A DNA stretch of 57,411 nt from a virus. Both the position numbers and the translations under genes were made by a program. Each line of letters starts with the position of its first letter. Within the stretch, counting starts at the first letter, position 1. The notes below the pieces were generated by a model. The model was not told the DNA's origin and made no database searches. It worked only from the letters and a program-made list of their open reading frames with translations. Location of the stretch: positions 92,280 through 149,690 of the IMG/VR virus record IMGVR_UViG_3300042465_005697. One strand, given 5' to 3'. Below, piece by piece: positions 17,828 through 26,229 of this stretch.

Positions 17828-18532
17828 TTAAGATCTCTCAAACCCCTCCTCAATGTGAGAACAAGTTATTTTATTAATTAAGGTACTTTTTAAATTATTT
17901 TCTAAAATGTATTTTCCACATCTATACCATAATTCAGCATCTGCGGGTAAACCAACAACACCAGTTTCATCAAATAAATCTCTATATTTTAGAGGTATTG
18001 TTTTAAAATTCATACACACCGATGAATGAATTAAAGTTTCAGGTTTAGGAATGAAATCAACATACAACTCATCAGTGTTAATTTTAGGGAAAACTAAATT
18101 ATGTACGTATCTTGATTTCGTACAAATCCAATCAGAATTGTTTAACTCAATACATTGCTTAATTGTCTCTAAATGTGATGAATCCCACTCATCGTCATGA
18201 TCTAAATGACAAATATAGTAGTTACCTTCAGACATAGAGAGATCAACACCATAATTTGTTGCGTTAACACCACCATAAGACCATATTGCAAATTTATTAC
18301 TATAAAAATCTCGTTCTTTAGCGACATCTAAATTAACAAACGTTATTTTACTTTGATCGTAATTAGATATTAATGACTCAACCTCATTAGGGTGTTCATA
18401 CCTATCCCCAATTAAGTAAATTTTAAAATCCTGATGGGTTTGATTAAATACAGAATCTAAAGCTCTTTTTAGGTAGGTCAGTGTTGATCCATCCCATCTA
18501 TAATATGTTGGAATTACAATTGATAATTTCAT
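17828..18532 (-). CDS. Family 2 glycosyltransferase
   Basis: 234 residues. Classic GT-A/GT2: MKLSIVIPTYYRWDGSTLTY, then LKRALDSVFNQTHQDFKIYL, and the metal-binding site as YYICHLDHDDEWDSSHLE. Cytoplasmic enzyme of the first glycan locus, 5 nt after the PglD-like gene. Sugar donor unknown. Confidence 0.9.
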   Translation of the reverse strand: MKLSIVIPTYYRWDGSTLTYLKRALDSVFNQTHQDFKIYLIGDRYEHPNEVESLISNYDQSKITFVNLDVAKERDFYSNKFAIWSYGGVNATNYGVDLSMSEGNYYICHLDHDDEWDSSHLETIKQCIELNNSDWICTKSRYVHNLVFPKINTDELYVDFIPKPETLIHSSVCMNFKTIPLKYRDLFDETGVVGLPADAELWYRCGKYILENNLKSTLINKITCSHIEEGFERS

Positions 18533-18537
18533 TTTTT

Positions 18538-19128
18538 TTATTTTATTTTTTTTGCCGGTGTTCCAACATATGTTCCAGACTCATTTATGTTTTTAACAAC
18601 ACCTGTGTTTAAACCGATTGTAGACAAACTATGAATATTTATATTTTGTTTTACACATGAATTTGTCCCAATATATACACAATCATATATTGTACAGTTA
18701 CCGGATATTTTAGCTCCAGGTGCCGTTGTAAAGTAGTCACCAATTTTACAATCATGACCAATTGTGGTTTGTAAATTTAAATGTGCGTGTTTACCTATTG
18801 TGATATTTGTAGTTAAAATACATCCGGCACATATGATACTACCTTCTCCAATAAAAGTATCGTTTCCTAATATTTGAGCACTTGGGTGAATAAATTTAAA
18901 ATATTTAGTATCTTTAGGAAGTCTTTGGGTCATATCAAACCTATCTTTTGGGTCTCCAATTGCAACTATAACTTCATATTTTTTTGAATCAAATTTTGAT
19001 AACGGAAATATATAATCGTCATTTTCTTTCCAATATTCGTCATCAACAAAACATTTTATTTTTGGATCTCCAATATGTGATTTTATTTCTCTTGCGAAAC
19101 CACCACCACCTATTAACGCTTTTTTCAT
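18538..19128 (-). CDS. PglD/NeuD-like sugar O/N-acyltransferase
   Basis: 196 residues, the normal length for this family. N-terminal Rossmann segment MKKALIGGGGFAREIKSHIG binds the nucleotide-sugar part. From about residue 80 the hexapeptide repeats of a left-handed beta-helix appear (GNDTFIGEGSIICAGCILTT, IGKHAHLNLQTTIGHDCKIG, ISGNCTIYDCVYIGTNSCVK), with the catalytic His in IGHDCKIG. PglD relatives acetylate UDP-4-amino sugars with acetyl-CoA. The nearby aminotransferase-like gene at 20480 would make a matching amino-sugar substrate. Confidence 0.88.
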   Translation of the reverse strand: MKKALIGGGGFAREIKSHIGDPKIKCFVDDEYWKENDDYIFPLSKFDSKKYEVIVAIGDPKDRFDMTQRLPKDTKYFKFIHPSAQILGNDTFIGEGSIICAGCILTTNITIGKHAHLNLQTTIGHDCKIGDYFTTAPGAKISGNCTIYDCVYIGTNSCVKQNINIHSLSTIGLNTGVVKNINESGTYVGTPAKKIK

Positions 19129-19138
19129 ATTATAGATT

Positions 19139-19870
19139 TTAAGTTAACCAAAATTCAACATTTTGCCAAACTTCGTTTAAAGTGTAATTATTTATTGGGT
19201 CCTGTATAGTCCCTATTTTTTTAGATTCATTTTCAATGAGATATGGGACTTCATCAAGAGTATTATATTTTAATAAACTACGCAAATCAACTTGAGTATT
19301 CATAATGGTTTTAATTCCCATGAGACCTAAATCACAAACAGTTGTTAAACCACTATCTGTTGTAAAATTTATAGAAACAAAACTTTTTTTATAATATTCT
19401 TCCACAACATTTTGAAATGGTATTGGGGGGTCTTGGGATAGTGTGATAATTTCGTAATTAATTTTTTTTTGTAACTCCACAATAATTTTACTTCCCATCT
19501 GTATATTATCTTGAGGTCTTCTAAGATATACAAATACTTTATCATTTAAAATAGTGGGGGTTATAATCTCATTATTTCTAGTCTCAATCCATCCATGCTT
19601 AACTGATATGTCAGATGGTATTTTAGCAAATGGACTATAAAACGAAATAACATTTTTTTTATCTATTGATGATAAAAAAGTATCTGTTTTATCCGCAAAA
19701 TAAAGTAATTTATAACCTTTATGGTTATTAATTAAATCCACTTGTTGTGATACCCCAAAAAACAAGCAAGGAGCATATGGGTCAATATAATCATTTAAAC
19801 CCCATTTTTGTTTAATTCCTTCTTTAAAATAGATAACATTTTTTGCTACCGATACTTGCTCAAACTTCAC
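19139..19870 (-). CDS. Probable GT-B-like glycosyltransferase
   Basis: 243 residues. Weak match to the GT-B fold: KVFVYLRRPQDNIQMGSKII and IITLSQDPPIPFQNVVEEYY in a Rossmann-like C-terminal part, then SINFTTDSGLTTVCDLGLMG and IKTIMNTQVDLRSLL. Located inside the glycan locus with 5-nt spacing. It could instead be an unrelated sugar-nucleotide protein. Confidence 0.5.
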   Translation of the reverse strand: MKFEQVSVAKNVIYFKEGIKQKWGLNDYIDPYAPCLFFGVSQQVDLINNHKGYKLLYFADKTDTFLSSIDKKNVISFYSPFAKIPSDISVKHGWIETRNNEIITPTILNDKVFVYLRRPQDNIQMGSKIIVELQKKINYEIITLSQDPPIPFQNVVEEYYKKSFVSINFTTDSGLTTVCDLGLMGIKTIMNTQVDLRSLLKYNTLDEVPYLIENESKKIGTIQDPINNYTLNEVWQNVEFWLT

Positions 19871-19875
19871 TTATT

Positions 19876-20496
19876 TTAATTTTTTTTATGAACAGAAAAA
19901 TCACCATACGATTTAATTAATGTTGATTCTTTATTTAAATGGTTGTTAATTGAGTTGATAACACCAGGCCATGTTATGTCGTCCATTATTATATACCCAC
20001 CTTTTTTAATTAAGGGTAAATATAATTGAATATCTTTGGTAACATATTCCTCATCATGATTCCCATCAATATGGATAATATCAATAGACTCCATTTTTAA
20101 GTTATTATAATAATCTTCCGACTTACTTTTTACTAAAGATACGGTATTTTTTAAGTCATTTTCATTTATGACTTTTAATAACCCATCATAAAGTTTATCT
20201 AAAACAATTTGATCTTTAAATAAAACACCATAAATATGGTCATTTAACGATTTATTTGGGATTTCATTTTTTAATGTATCCATTGAATATGGGTCAATAC
20301 CAATTACCAAACCTTTAGTAATTTCTAAAGCTTCGGCAAAATACATTAATGACGCTCCTTTGAAAACCCCAATCTCAACACATAATTGAGCTTTAATTTC
20401 CATAATAAGGTTTTTAATGACATTTCCTTTAGTTTCGTCACATCGACCACCACTATCGTATTGGTCTTTAATAATTAAATCATGTAAGTTTCTCAT
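19876..20496 (-). CDS. Class I SAM-dependent methyltransferase
   Basis: 206 residues. SAM-binding motif I is AQLCVEIGVFKGASLMYFAE; motif II is VIGIDPYSMDT; IDIIHIDGNHDEEYVTKDIQ and GGYIIMDDITWPGV follow. This pattern belongs to the CmcI/Methyltransf_24 group, which often methylates sugars. It overlaps the aminotransferase gene by 17 bases, so the two are co-translated. Confidence 0.85.
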   Translation of the reverse strand: MRNLHDLIIKDQYDSGGRCDETKGNVIKNLIMEIKAQLCVEIGVFKGASLMYFAEALEITKGLVIGIDPYSMDTLKNEIPNKSLNDHIYGVLFKDQIVLDKLYDGLLKVINENDLKNTVSLVKSKSEDYYNNLKMESIDIIHIDGNHDEEYVTKDIQLYLPLIKKGGYIIMDDITWPGVINSINNHLNKESTLIKSYGDFSVHKKN

Positions 20497-21127
20497 TATT
20501 ATTAGTATAAATTTTAAATTTAGATAAATCAGGGTAGGGTAATTCTAAATCTTGATTATGTTTAGGTGTTCCATCAAGATTATAGAATTGATTCATTAAT
20601 AAAAGGCCTCTAGCCGCCAACTCTGGCATCATGTAAAAATTCCACCCAATCATATCAAAATGATCGTCATGGTATGAACATTCACGTCTACCACTATATC
20701 TCGCTCTTTTAAACCAAAGATACGCATCGTGATCGTCAGTTAAAATTGCGCCTCCTTTAGATAATTTAAAATGTTTATATGGTCCTGTAAATGAAATACA
20801 CATATGAGTATTTTGAATATACATATTGTTAGTAAATCTTAATGCCGAATCCCAAATCTTAGTTGGGTATAACTGGTAGGCACCTTTTAATGTTTTACCT
20901 TCAGTATGTTTAAATTTAACTTTTCCTCCCGCATGAATAATTTCACAAGGTACTGAAGGGTATGTTCTTGACGGTATTTCAATTTCCATATTTTTTACAT
21001 TTTCATACATTAAACATAAAAATAATGCATTACTTTGATTATCTACCGTGATCACATATGGTGATCCAGTGTAATCGGACAACGATTTCTCAAAGTCCTC
21101 AGTTATTTTATAAATACCATTTGCCAT
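20480..21127 (-). CDS. Short DegT/DnrJ/EryC1-like aminotransferase
   Basis: 215 residues, against 370-400 for normal family members. It keeps the fold-type I pattern: SPYVITVDNQSNALFLCL, MEIEIPSRTYPSVPCEIIHA and the PLP-lysine region CISFTGPYKHFKLSKGGAIL. The end (MIGWNFYMMPELAARGLLLM) matches the substrate-binding loop. The C-terminal small domain is largely absent, so it may be a reduced enzyme or work with a partner. DegT enzymes turn keto sugars into amino sugars. Confidence 0.7.
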   Translation of the reverse strand: MANGIYKITEDFEKSLSDYTGSPYVITVDNQSNALFLCLMYENVKNMEIEIPSRTYPSVPCEIIHAGGKVKFKHTEGKTLKGAYQLYPTKIWDSALRFTNNMYIQNTHMCISFTGPYKHFKLSKGGAILTDDHDAYLWFKRARYSGRRECSYHDDHFDMIGWNFYMMPELAARGLLLMNQFYNLDGTPKHNQDLELPYPDLSKFKIYTNNNEKLT

Positions 21128-21129
21128 AA

Positions 21130-22641
21130 TTAAACAATTACTATATTGTGTTTTATTTTTTCAAAACTATTTTTTATTTTAGGAAATAAAATGTTATTAT
21201 AATCATAAGTTAATTTTTTTAAATTATCTTCATCTTCATTTCTTGTTGATGATTCATAATGATATGCAACGCAATTACTATTAATATAATTAATATAGCC
21301 ATTATTTATATTTTCAATATTTAATTCTACATCTTCAAAACAAGACGTATATTGCTCATTAAACATTCCTAATTTATTAAATATTTTATTTCTTATCATT
21401 AATAATCCCCCTGTGTTACCAAACACACTTCTAATATTGGTATTGAAATTATAATAATTGTGTAAATTATAATGACCTACTTGGATAGTTTTAGTGTTTT
21501 GGTTAAATCCAATCAACACACCGTCGTGTTGTATCGTATTATCTCCAAAGTGTAATCTACACCCAACAGTACCAACCCCATGATGCGTGTTAAAAACATC
21601 TAACATACCTGTAATAACATTATTAAGGATTTTAATATCATTGTTACAAAACAGTAAAAATTCATAATCATCCAATACGTGATTTTTAACTACGTCGTTA
21701 TTAATTTTAGCAAAATTATAATAATCGTATTCAATTAATTTTATATTTGTATAAACACCAATATCCAATTTTAGTTGTTCTTTTTCTTCGTCGGTTGATC
21801 CTGTATCCGCAATAAATATGTCAAATAAATTAGAGTTACAATTATCATAGAATGAATGAATACAATCCATTAACATATTAATTTTACCTTTTGTTGGTAT
21901 TATAATGGCAACTTTACCAAATTTTTTAAATGTTTTTTCTTTAATCTCCGGAACATAAACAGATTCGGGTTTAAGGTCTAATGGTAATTCACTTCCCCAC
22001 TTCTCAACGAACTTATCTTTGCTTTCCCAAAATTCTTGGTTTGGTCTTCCAACAGATTGATGTGTTATCTCAAATGATGAGGTTACACCAATCTTAACTC
22101 CCGATAAGTAATTTGGTACACAGAATAGGTGATCGTAGAAGTGGAACTTACCAATGGTTGTATCAAACATATGGTTGCACTTTGTTTTATCAAATGACAT
22201 AAACAAACCATCAATCGTTACTACAGGAATTAAAAATGGTAATTTTGGTGAATATTTACTTAAGAATTTTTTTTGACCATCAGGATGATGATAAACTTGT
22301 CCTACCATAGTTTGATTCATTCTATCCCAATAAACTCCTGATTCGGGAAAATAACAAGAACCTGCTTTTCCAATAATACCATAGTCGGGATTATCTTCAA
22401 AATCTTTTAATAATTTTTTACCCCAATTTTTTTCAAGTTTAATGTCGTTATGACAACAAACTACAATATCATATATTGATTCGGTAACACCTGAATTATA
22501 TACATTAGATAATGAATGTTCATTATGATTTTCATATTCTAATATTTGAACATCCTTTAACCCAACAGTTTGTAACAAATGTTGTCTAAATTTGTTATTA
22601 TATTCTTGATCTTTATGTGTTGAATATATTATTGTTATCAT
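21130..22641 (-). CDS. Two-domain glycosyltransferase (tandem GT2)
   Basis: 503 residues. Domain 1 (about 1-235) is a GT-A-like module with IVVCCHNDIKLEKNWGKKLL and VVTIDGLFMSFDK. Domain 2 (about 240-503) is a canonical GT2: VAIIIPTKGKINMLMDCIHS, FIADTGSTDEE, LLFCNNDIKILNN and NTGGLLMIRNKIF. Such pairs can add two sugars in succession. The stop overlaps the dUTPase-side gene spacing closely (4 bases shared with the gene at 22638). Confidence 0.85.
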   Translation of the reverse strand: MITIIYSTHKDQEYNNKFRQHLLQTVGLKDVQILEYENHNEHSLSNVYNSGVTESIYDIVVCCHNDIKLEKNWGKKLLKDFEDNPDYGIIGKAGSCYFPESGVYWDRMNQTMVGQVYHHPDGQKKFLSKYSPKLPFLIPVVTIDGLFMSFDKTKCNHMFDTTIGKFHFYDHLFCVPNYLSGVKIGVTSSFEITHQSVGRPNQEFWESKDKFVEKWGSELPLDLKPESVYVPEIKEKTFKKFGKVAIIIPTKGKINMLMDCIHSFYDNCNSNLFDIFIADTGSTDEEKEQLKLDIGVYTNIKLIEYDYYNFAKINNDVVKNHVLDDYEFLLFCNNDIKILNNVITGMLDVFNTHHGVGTVGCRLHFGDNTIQHDGVLIGFNQNTKTIQVGHYNLHNYYNFNTNIRSVFGNTGGLLMIRNKIFNKLGMFNEQYTSCFEDVELNIENINNGYINYINSNCVAYHYESSTRNEDEDNLKKLTYDYNNILFPKIKNSFEKIKHNIVIV

Positions 22642-23246
22642 ATTCCAGTACTTCCGAATCCTTTTTCTCCTCGGTCTTTATTATTTATGTTATCAACCTT
22701 TGTTAATTTGATCCATTTACCTGAAACCACAGGACTAATAACTGCTTGGGCAATTTTTTGTCCTTTGTTAATTGTAATATTATTTTTTGTCGTATTAAAT
22801 AATATAACTTGAATTTCTCCTGTATATCCTTGATCCACCGTCCCTGGAGAATTTAATACCATAAGACCTTGTTTTAACGCCAAACCACTCTTAGACCTCA
22901 CCTGTACCTCATACCCGTCAGGAATATCAATATGTAACCCCGTTGGAATTAATGATCTACCAAACGATTCTATTTCAATTTCTTCAGTTGAAAACAAATC
23001 AAACCCATAATCTGTTGGGTAAGCATATGACGGATCAATAGAATCAACGTTGGATTGAGAATACTCAACCTTCATTTTTTGTTCAAAGTTTGCCATATCT
23101 CGTTCAAGTTCGGCAACATCAACACCAAAGATATCCATTATGTTTTGGTAGTCAGGTTCTTCATCACCAAACATATCCTCAAGTTCTTGGAGATTTTCTA
23201 GTTGATTAAGTAAGTCTCCAAGATTTTCTTCTTCTTCGTTAATCAT
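22638..23246 (-). CDS. dut: dUTPase with N-terminal acidic extension
   Basis: Hydrolyses dUTP to dUMP, keeping uracil out of phage DNA and feeding dTMP synthesis. 202 residues. The five trimeric-dUTPase motifs are present in order: DYGFDLFS, VRSKSGLALKQG, VLNSPGTVDQGYTGEIQVI, KGQKIAQAVI and RGEKGFGSTG. The first ~65 residues (EEEENLGDLLNQLENLQELE and on) are an acidic, coiled extension not found in the usual ~150-residue enzyme. It overlaps the exonuclease gene by 4 bases. Confidence 0.93.
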   Translation of the reverse strand: MINEEEENLGDLLNQLENLQELEDMFGDEEPDYQNIMDIFGVDVAELERDMANFEQKMKVEYSQSNVDSIDPSYAYPTDYGFDLFSTEEIEIESFGRSLIPTGLHIDIPDGYEVQVRSKSGLALKQGLMVLNSPGTVDQGYTGEIQVILFNTTKNNITINKGQKIAQAVISPVVSGKWIKLTKVDNINNKDRGEKGFGSTGI

Positions 23247-23962
23247 TTTAATTCCTTTAATTTTTTAATAGTATCAACCAGTACCACAACATCTTTTTCG
23301 CAGTAATCTGAAATCTCTTTTAACATATTTTTATTCCAATAGTAGTCGTGAACTTTATCTCCCGTCACTTCACCATCTTTTGGTGTTGGTATATCCAAAC
23401 AAGTACACATAAGATCCAACGATCCGATAGATGTGTAAGAACCATATTGCCAAATCTCTTTGGTGTCAATTGCCTTAACTTCCCAAGGTTTTGTATCATA
23501 CGATGGTAAAAGTTTTGACGGCATAATCCCATTTATAATCATTCGTTTTGCCATCATCGGAATATCAAAATTCTTTAGGTTATGACCGCAAAGATAAAAA
23601 TCCAATTTATGGCAACGATTTAACAAATCCCTAACTTGGATTAACACTTCCTTTTCGTCATCCCCAGAGAATGTTTGTTTTTTAACATCTCCATTGTCCA
23701 TAACAAAAGCCATAGATACACAAACAATCTTTGCAAATTCAGGAACAAGAGCTGCTCTTTTAACAAAAACTTTGTTTTTCAATTCAACCTCAGATTCATC
23801 ACCAGTGTTATCCTCTGGAAATCTTTTTAAGAACCAATCAAAATACTTATCAAACTGATCGGCAATGTTTGGATTGTTTTCTTTACAGGTGTCATAATCT
23901 TTACAACCACCCACAGTTTCTACATCAAGAAACAAAATTTTTGTTATTGGTATGTTAATCAT
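23243..23962 (-). CDS. DEDD-type 3'-5' exonuclease
   Basis: 239 residues. Exo I is ILFLDVETVGG, Exo II is FYLCGHNLKNFDIPMM and Exo III is ISDYCEKDVVVLVDTI (DEDDy type, Tyr four residues before the last Asp). It resembles the stand-alone PolB-like exonuclease family. It may degrade host DNA for nucleotides or proofread. Next to dUTPase, so a nucleotide or DNA metabolism pair inside the glycan locus. Confidence 0.85.
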   Translation of the reverse strand: MINIPITKILFLDVETVGGCKDYDTCKENNPNIADQFDKYFDWFLKRFPEDNTGDESEVELKNKVFVKRAALVPEFAKIVCVSMAFVMDNGDVKKQTFSGDDEKEVLIQVRDLLNRCHKLDFYLCGHNLKNFDIPMMAKRMIINGIMPSKLLPSYDTKPWEVKAIDTKEIWQYGSYTSIGSLDLMCTCLDIPTPKDGEVTGDKVHDYYWNKNMLKEISDYCEKDVVVLVDTIKKLKELK

Positions 23963-23965
23963 TTT

Positions 23966-25102
23966 TTATTTAATTATTGATAAGTAAAATTCTTTTCTAT
24001 CTATTGTTACCTTATTAAGGTCGTAACGGTCTTTAACCGTTTCGTATAATCTTTCACCCATATCGGTAATCATATTTGGGTTATCAACCAACTTCTTAAT
24101 ATATTTTGCCCAATCACTATGGTTATTATTTTTATTAACCAATAAAGCATTACCATCAGTAAAATTACCATTATTAAGTGAATGTTTCAAATCAATCGTG
24201 TATGGTCCAACATTAGATGCAATCAATGCCTTTTTATAAAATCCTGCCTCAATAACTTTAAGTTGTGATTTCATTCTGTTAAATACGTGATCAACAATTG
24301 GTGATAAAGAAATATCAAACTTAGAGTAGTTCTTAGCATATGTTGTTGTTGGTTTTGTCCATACTCTAACATAATTTTCATTTTGCCATCCAGGATATTC
24401 ACCATCCTCAAACTTATCCAAATACTCCTTATATTTTGGTGTAACAATTTTATATTTGTCGGTAAAAATTTCTTCATACTTAACCCAAACAGTTTCTTCA
24501 GGTTTAATTGCCCGTTTTGTTTCTTGGTTTGTTTGTTTGTTAATTTCTGTTACCGTCCCTCTTGTGTCAAAACCACAAACATAATATTGTATTTTATCTT
24601 TGATTGGTGATAATTTTGAAACCATACCATCTAACAATTTTAAATCGTGTAAATGTGATGATCCACCCAACCAACCAACTCTTACTTTATCAGATGGTAA
24701 TGTTGGTTCATTAAATTGAGATTCCTTTGGGTTAATTGCGTTTGGAAATACAAAAACGTTTTTATTAAATTTTTTAATTTCAAATGCAAAAATCTCAGTT
24801 GTTGTTGTAACGTAAGATGAAACCTTAAGATTTGCAATAATTTTTTCGTGAATCTTATTATTTAAAATTAATTGTTGAATTGGGTGTTCCTTTGTTGGTA
24901 ACCAATAATCATCAATATCTGCAATAACAATTATTCCCATAGATTTAAGTTTCTCAATCAATGCGGGACATTTATCATAATCGGTTCCGATAGTTCTATG
25001 GTAATGAACAATATGGTATTGCAACCAATAATTCATATCGTCAATTCTTGGTTGATAATCTATTTCAACATGAAAATCATCAGGATATAAATTTTGTAAC
25101 AT
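23966..25102 (-). CDS. GT-B glycosyltransferase with disrupted 5' end
   Basis: 378 residues from the ATG at 25102. The Rossmann half starts abruptly (MLQNLYPDDFHVEIDYQPRI, then YHIVHYHRTIG) and the C-terminal GT-B half has VRVGWLGGSSHLHDLKLL and IEAGFYKKALIASNVGPY. A natural N-terminus is encoded just upstream in the same frame (see 25103-25195) but broken by a TGA. Translation might restart at 25102, giving an enzyme without its first beta-strand and Gly-rich loop, which may be inactive. Family call firm; activity doubtful. Confidence 0.75.
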   Translation of the reverse strand: MLQNLYPDDFHVEIDYQPRIDDMNYWLQYHIVHYHRTIGTDYDKCPALIEKLKSMGIIVIADIDDYWLPTKEHPIQQLILNNKIHEKIIANLKVSSYVTTTTEIFAFEIKKFNKNVFVFPNAINPKESQFNEPTLPSDKVRVGWLGGSSHLHDLKLLDGMVSKLSPIKDKIQYYVCGFDTRGTVTEINKQTNQETKRAIKPEETVWVKYEEIFTDKYKIVTPKYKEYLDKFEDGEYPGWQNENYVRVWTKPTTTYAKNYSKFDISLSPIVDHVFNRMKSQLKVIEAGFYKKALIASNVGPYTIDLKHSLNNGNFTDGNALLVNKNNNHSDWAKYIKKLVDNPNMITDMGERLYETVKDRYDLNKVTIDRKEFYLSIIK

Positions 25103-25195
25103 TACATGGGGGTCGACAGAGCGAAATTTACCTCAGCCAACCCCAGAAGTGTCACTTGGGAGAACCAATACTCTGATTCTCTCACGACCATTCAT
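25103..25195 (-). other. Displaced 5' end of the glycosyltransferase gene, with in-frame TGA
   Basis: In frame with the gene above, from an ATG at 25195: MNGRERIRVLVLPSDTSGVG, then TGA (25135-25133), then GKFRSVDPHV leading into MLQNL. The sequence is a proper GT-B N-terminus (beta strand plus Gly-rich loop), and removal of six bases around the stop would give GVGKFRS. This stretch is about half G+C with CTC, CCC, GTC, GAC and CGC codons, unlike the AT-rich codons on both sides. It begins 4 nt after the stop of the homing endonuclease. Confidence 0.75.
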
Positions 25196-25199
25196 GGGG

Positions 25200-26108
25200 T
25201 TATTTTGCGTCATATTTTTTAATTAGTTTATTTATTATTGTGTGATCCTCCTTTAAATCAGATTCCCACACTATTTCTAAATTATAACCCTTTTCTCTTA
25301 TTAAGTCAATCTTGTTTTTATCATACTCCCACAATTCTTTCGCAGTCTTTTGTTTTTTTTGGTTAAAATAATCGGGACCATATTTTTTTGGATTACAATG
25401 CCAATAATCACCATTATATTCAATAACCAAATTTAATGATGGGATAAAAATATCACATATTTTAGTTTCAACCCTTAATGAGTGTTGAACAACATATCCC
25501 ATTTTTCTAATTTCAACAACTATTTCTTTTTCCTTTTTAGATCTTATAACGGATTTAAGTTTCCCTAACCTCCTCGTTTCCTTCATCGTATCAGACATAA
25601 TTTTTCTTGCGTGTTCCATTTCACCATTATCCCATTTTTTCTTTAGATTAATTGATGATTTTTTCCTCCACATTAAATTTGCCATACTATTTTTATTACC
25701 GGTTGCCTTACCCTTACGATTTTTAGAAATTTTTTCCTTTGATTCTTTAGAATGTGTTTTACCAAAAAATGGGTTGCCCTCACCAATTTGGCGAATAAGA
25801 CTACATTTTTTACATAACGAATTTTTTAAATTAAAATAATTTCTACAAGCAATAGTCCTATCTTTTGATGTTGTCTTAACATCAAAACCACAATCAGGAC
25901 ATTTCCTCAAAATAACATATTTGTTATCATTTTTGATTATTTTTAAAGAATTACATCTATCTCTTTTTCTGGTTACGTTATGTTTTTTAAGTATTTTTAA
26001 AATTGTTGGTTTTGACACGAATAATTCTTTTGCCAACACTAACGAACTTTTACCCCCCAAGTATTCTTTAATAATAAATTGTTCGTTTAATTCTATTTTT
26101 TTTGCCAT
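25200..26108 (-). CDS. Vsr/EDxHD-type homing endonuclease with NUMOD3
   Basis: 302 residues. HTH at 1-50 (SSLVLAKELFVSKPTILKIL). A Cys cluster at about 68-105 (RKCPDCGF, then NSLCKKCSLI). A NUMOD3-like DNA-binding motif is GEGNPFFGKTHSKESKEKIS. The C-terminal nuclease is Vsr/DUF559-like: ICDIFIPSLNLVIEYNGDYW, then KELWEYDKNKIDLIREKGYN and EIVWESD, as in the I-Bth0305I group. Own promoter 17 nt upstream; previous transcription ends in a terminator. Its stop lies 4 nt before the old glycosyltransferase start, so that gene is the likely homing site. Confidence 0.85.
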   Translation of the reverse strand: MAKKIELNEQFIIKEYLGGKSSLVLAKELFVSKPTILKILKKHNVTRKRDRCNSLKIIKNDNKYVILRKCPDCGFDVKTTSKDRTIACRNYFNLKNSLCKKCSLIRQIGEGNPFFGKTHSKESKEKISKNRKGKATGNKNSMANLMWRKKSSINLKKKWDNGEMEHARKIMSDTMKETRRLGKLKSVIRSKKEKEIVVEIRKMGYVVQHSLRVETKICDIFIPSLNLVIEYNGDYWHCNPKKYGPDYFNQKKQKTAKELWEYDKNKIDLIREKGYNLEIVWESDLKEDHTIINKLIKKYDAK

Positions 26109-26125
26109 AATTAATGTGTATATAT

Positions 26126-26133
26126 TATAAATA
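26126..26133 (-). promoter_or_regulatory. Putative late promoter TATTTATA (minus strand)
   Basis: 17 nt before the homing-endonuclease ATG at 26108. Confidence 0.5.
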
Positions 26134-26165
26134 GTCCCGTTCTATCAAAAGGTAAAATACTAATA

Positions 26166-26197
26166 ACAAAAAACCCCCAATCTTAAGAATGGAGGTT
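26166..26197 (-). terminator. Rho-independent terminator (minus strand)
   Basis: AACCTCCA (26197-26190) pairs with TGGGGGTT (26179-26172), eight pairs with one G-U, followed by a T tract. It ends the 29447-26230 transcription unit ahead of the homing endonuclease. Confidence 0.85.
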
Positions 26198-26229
26198 AGC
26201 CGATGTAATAAAATACAAAGGGGTGCGTA

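Noticed and set aside
25133-25135. TGA read as tryptophan throughout the genome
   Set aside because: TGA is used as a true stop in at least three genes here (39890, 40775, 48842), with overlapping starts at two of them.
25103-25199. A tRNA-like or ribozyme-like fold (GGTCG/CGACC closing stem, several inner hairpins, CCA-like end)
   Set aside because: No anticodon arm or T-loop consensus, and no hammerhead or group I core. The same bases read as a good glycosyltransferase N-terminus, which explains them better.
25103-26200. Group I intron carrying the Vsr-type endonuclease
   Set aside because: No 5' exon exists between the terminator at 26166-26197 and the endonuclease, and the whole 5' end of the glycosyltransferase lies on one side of it.
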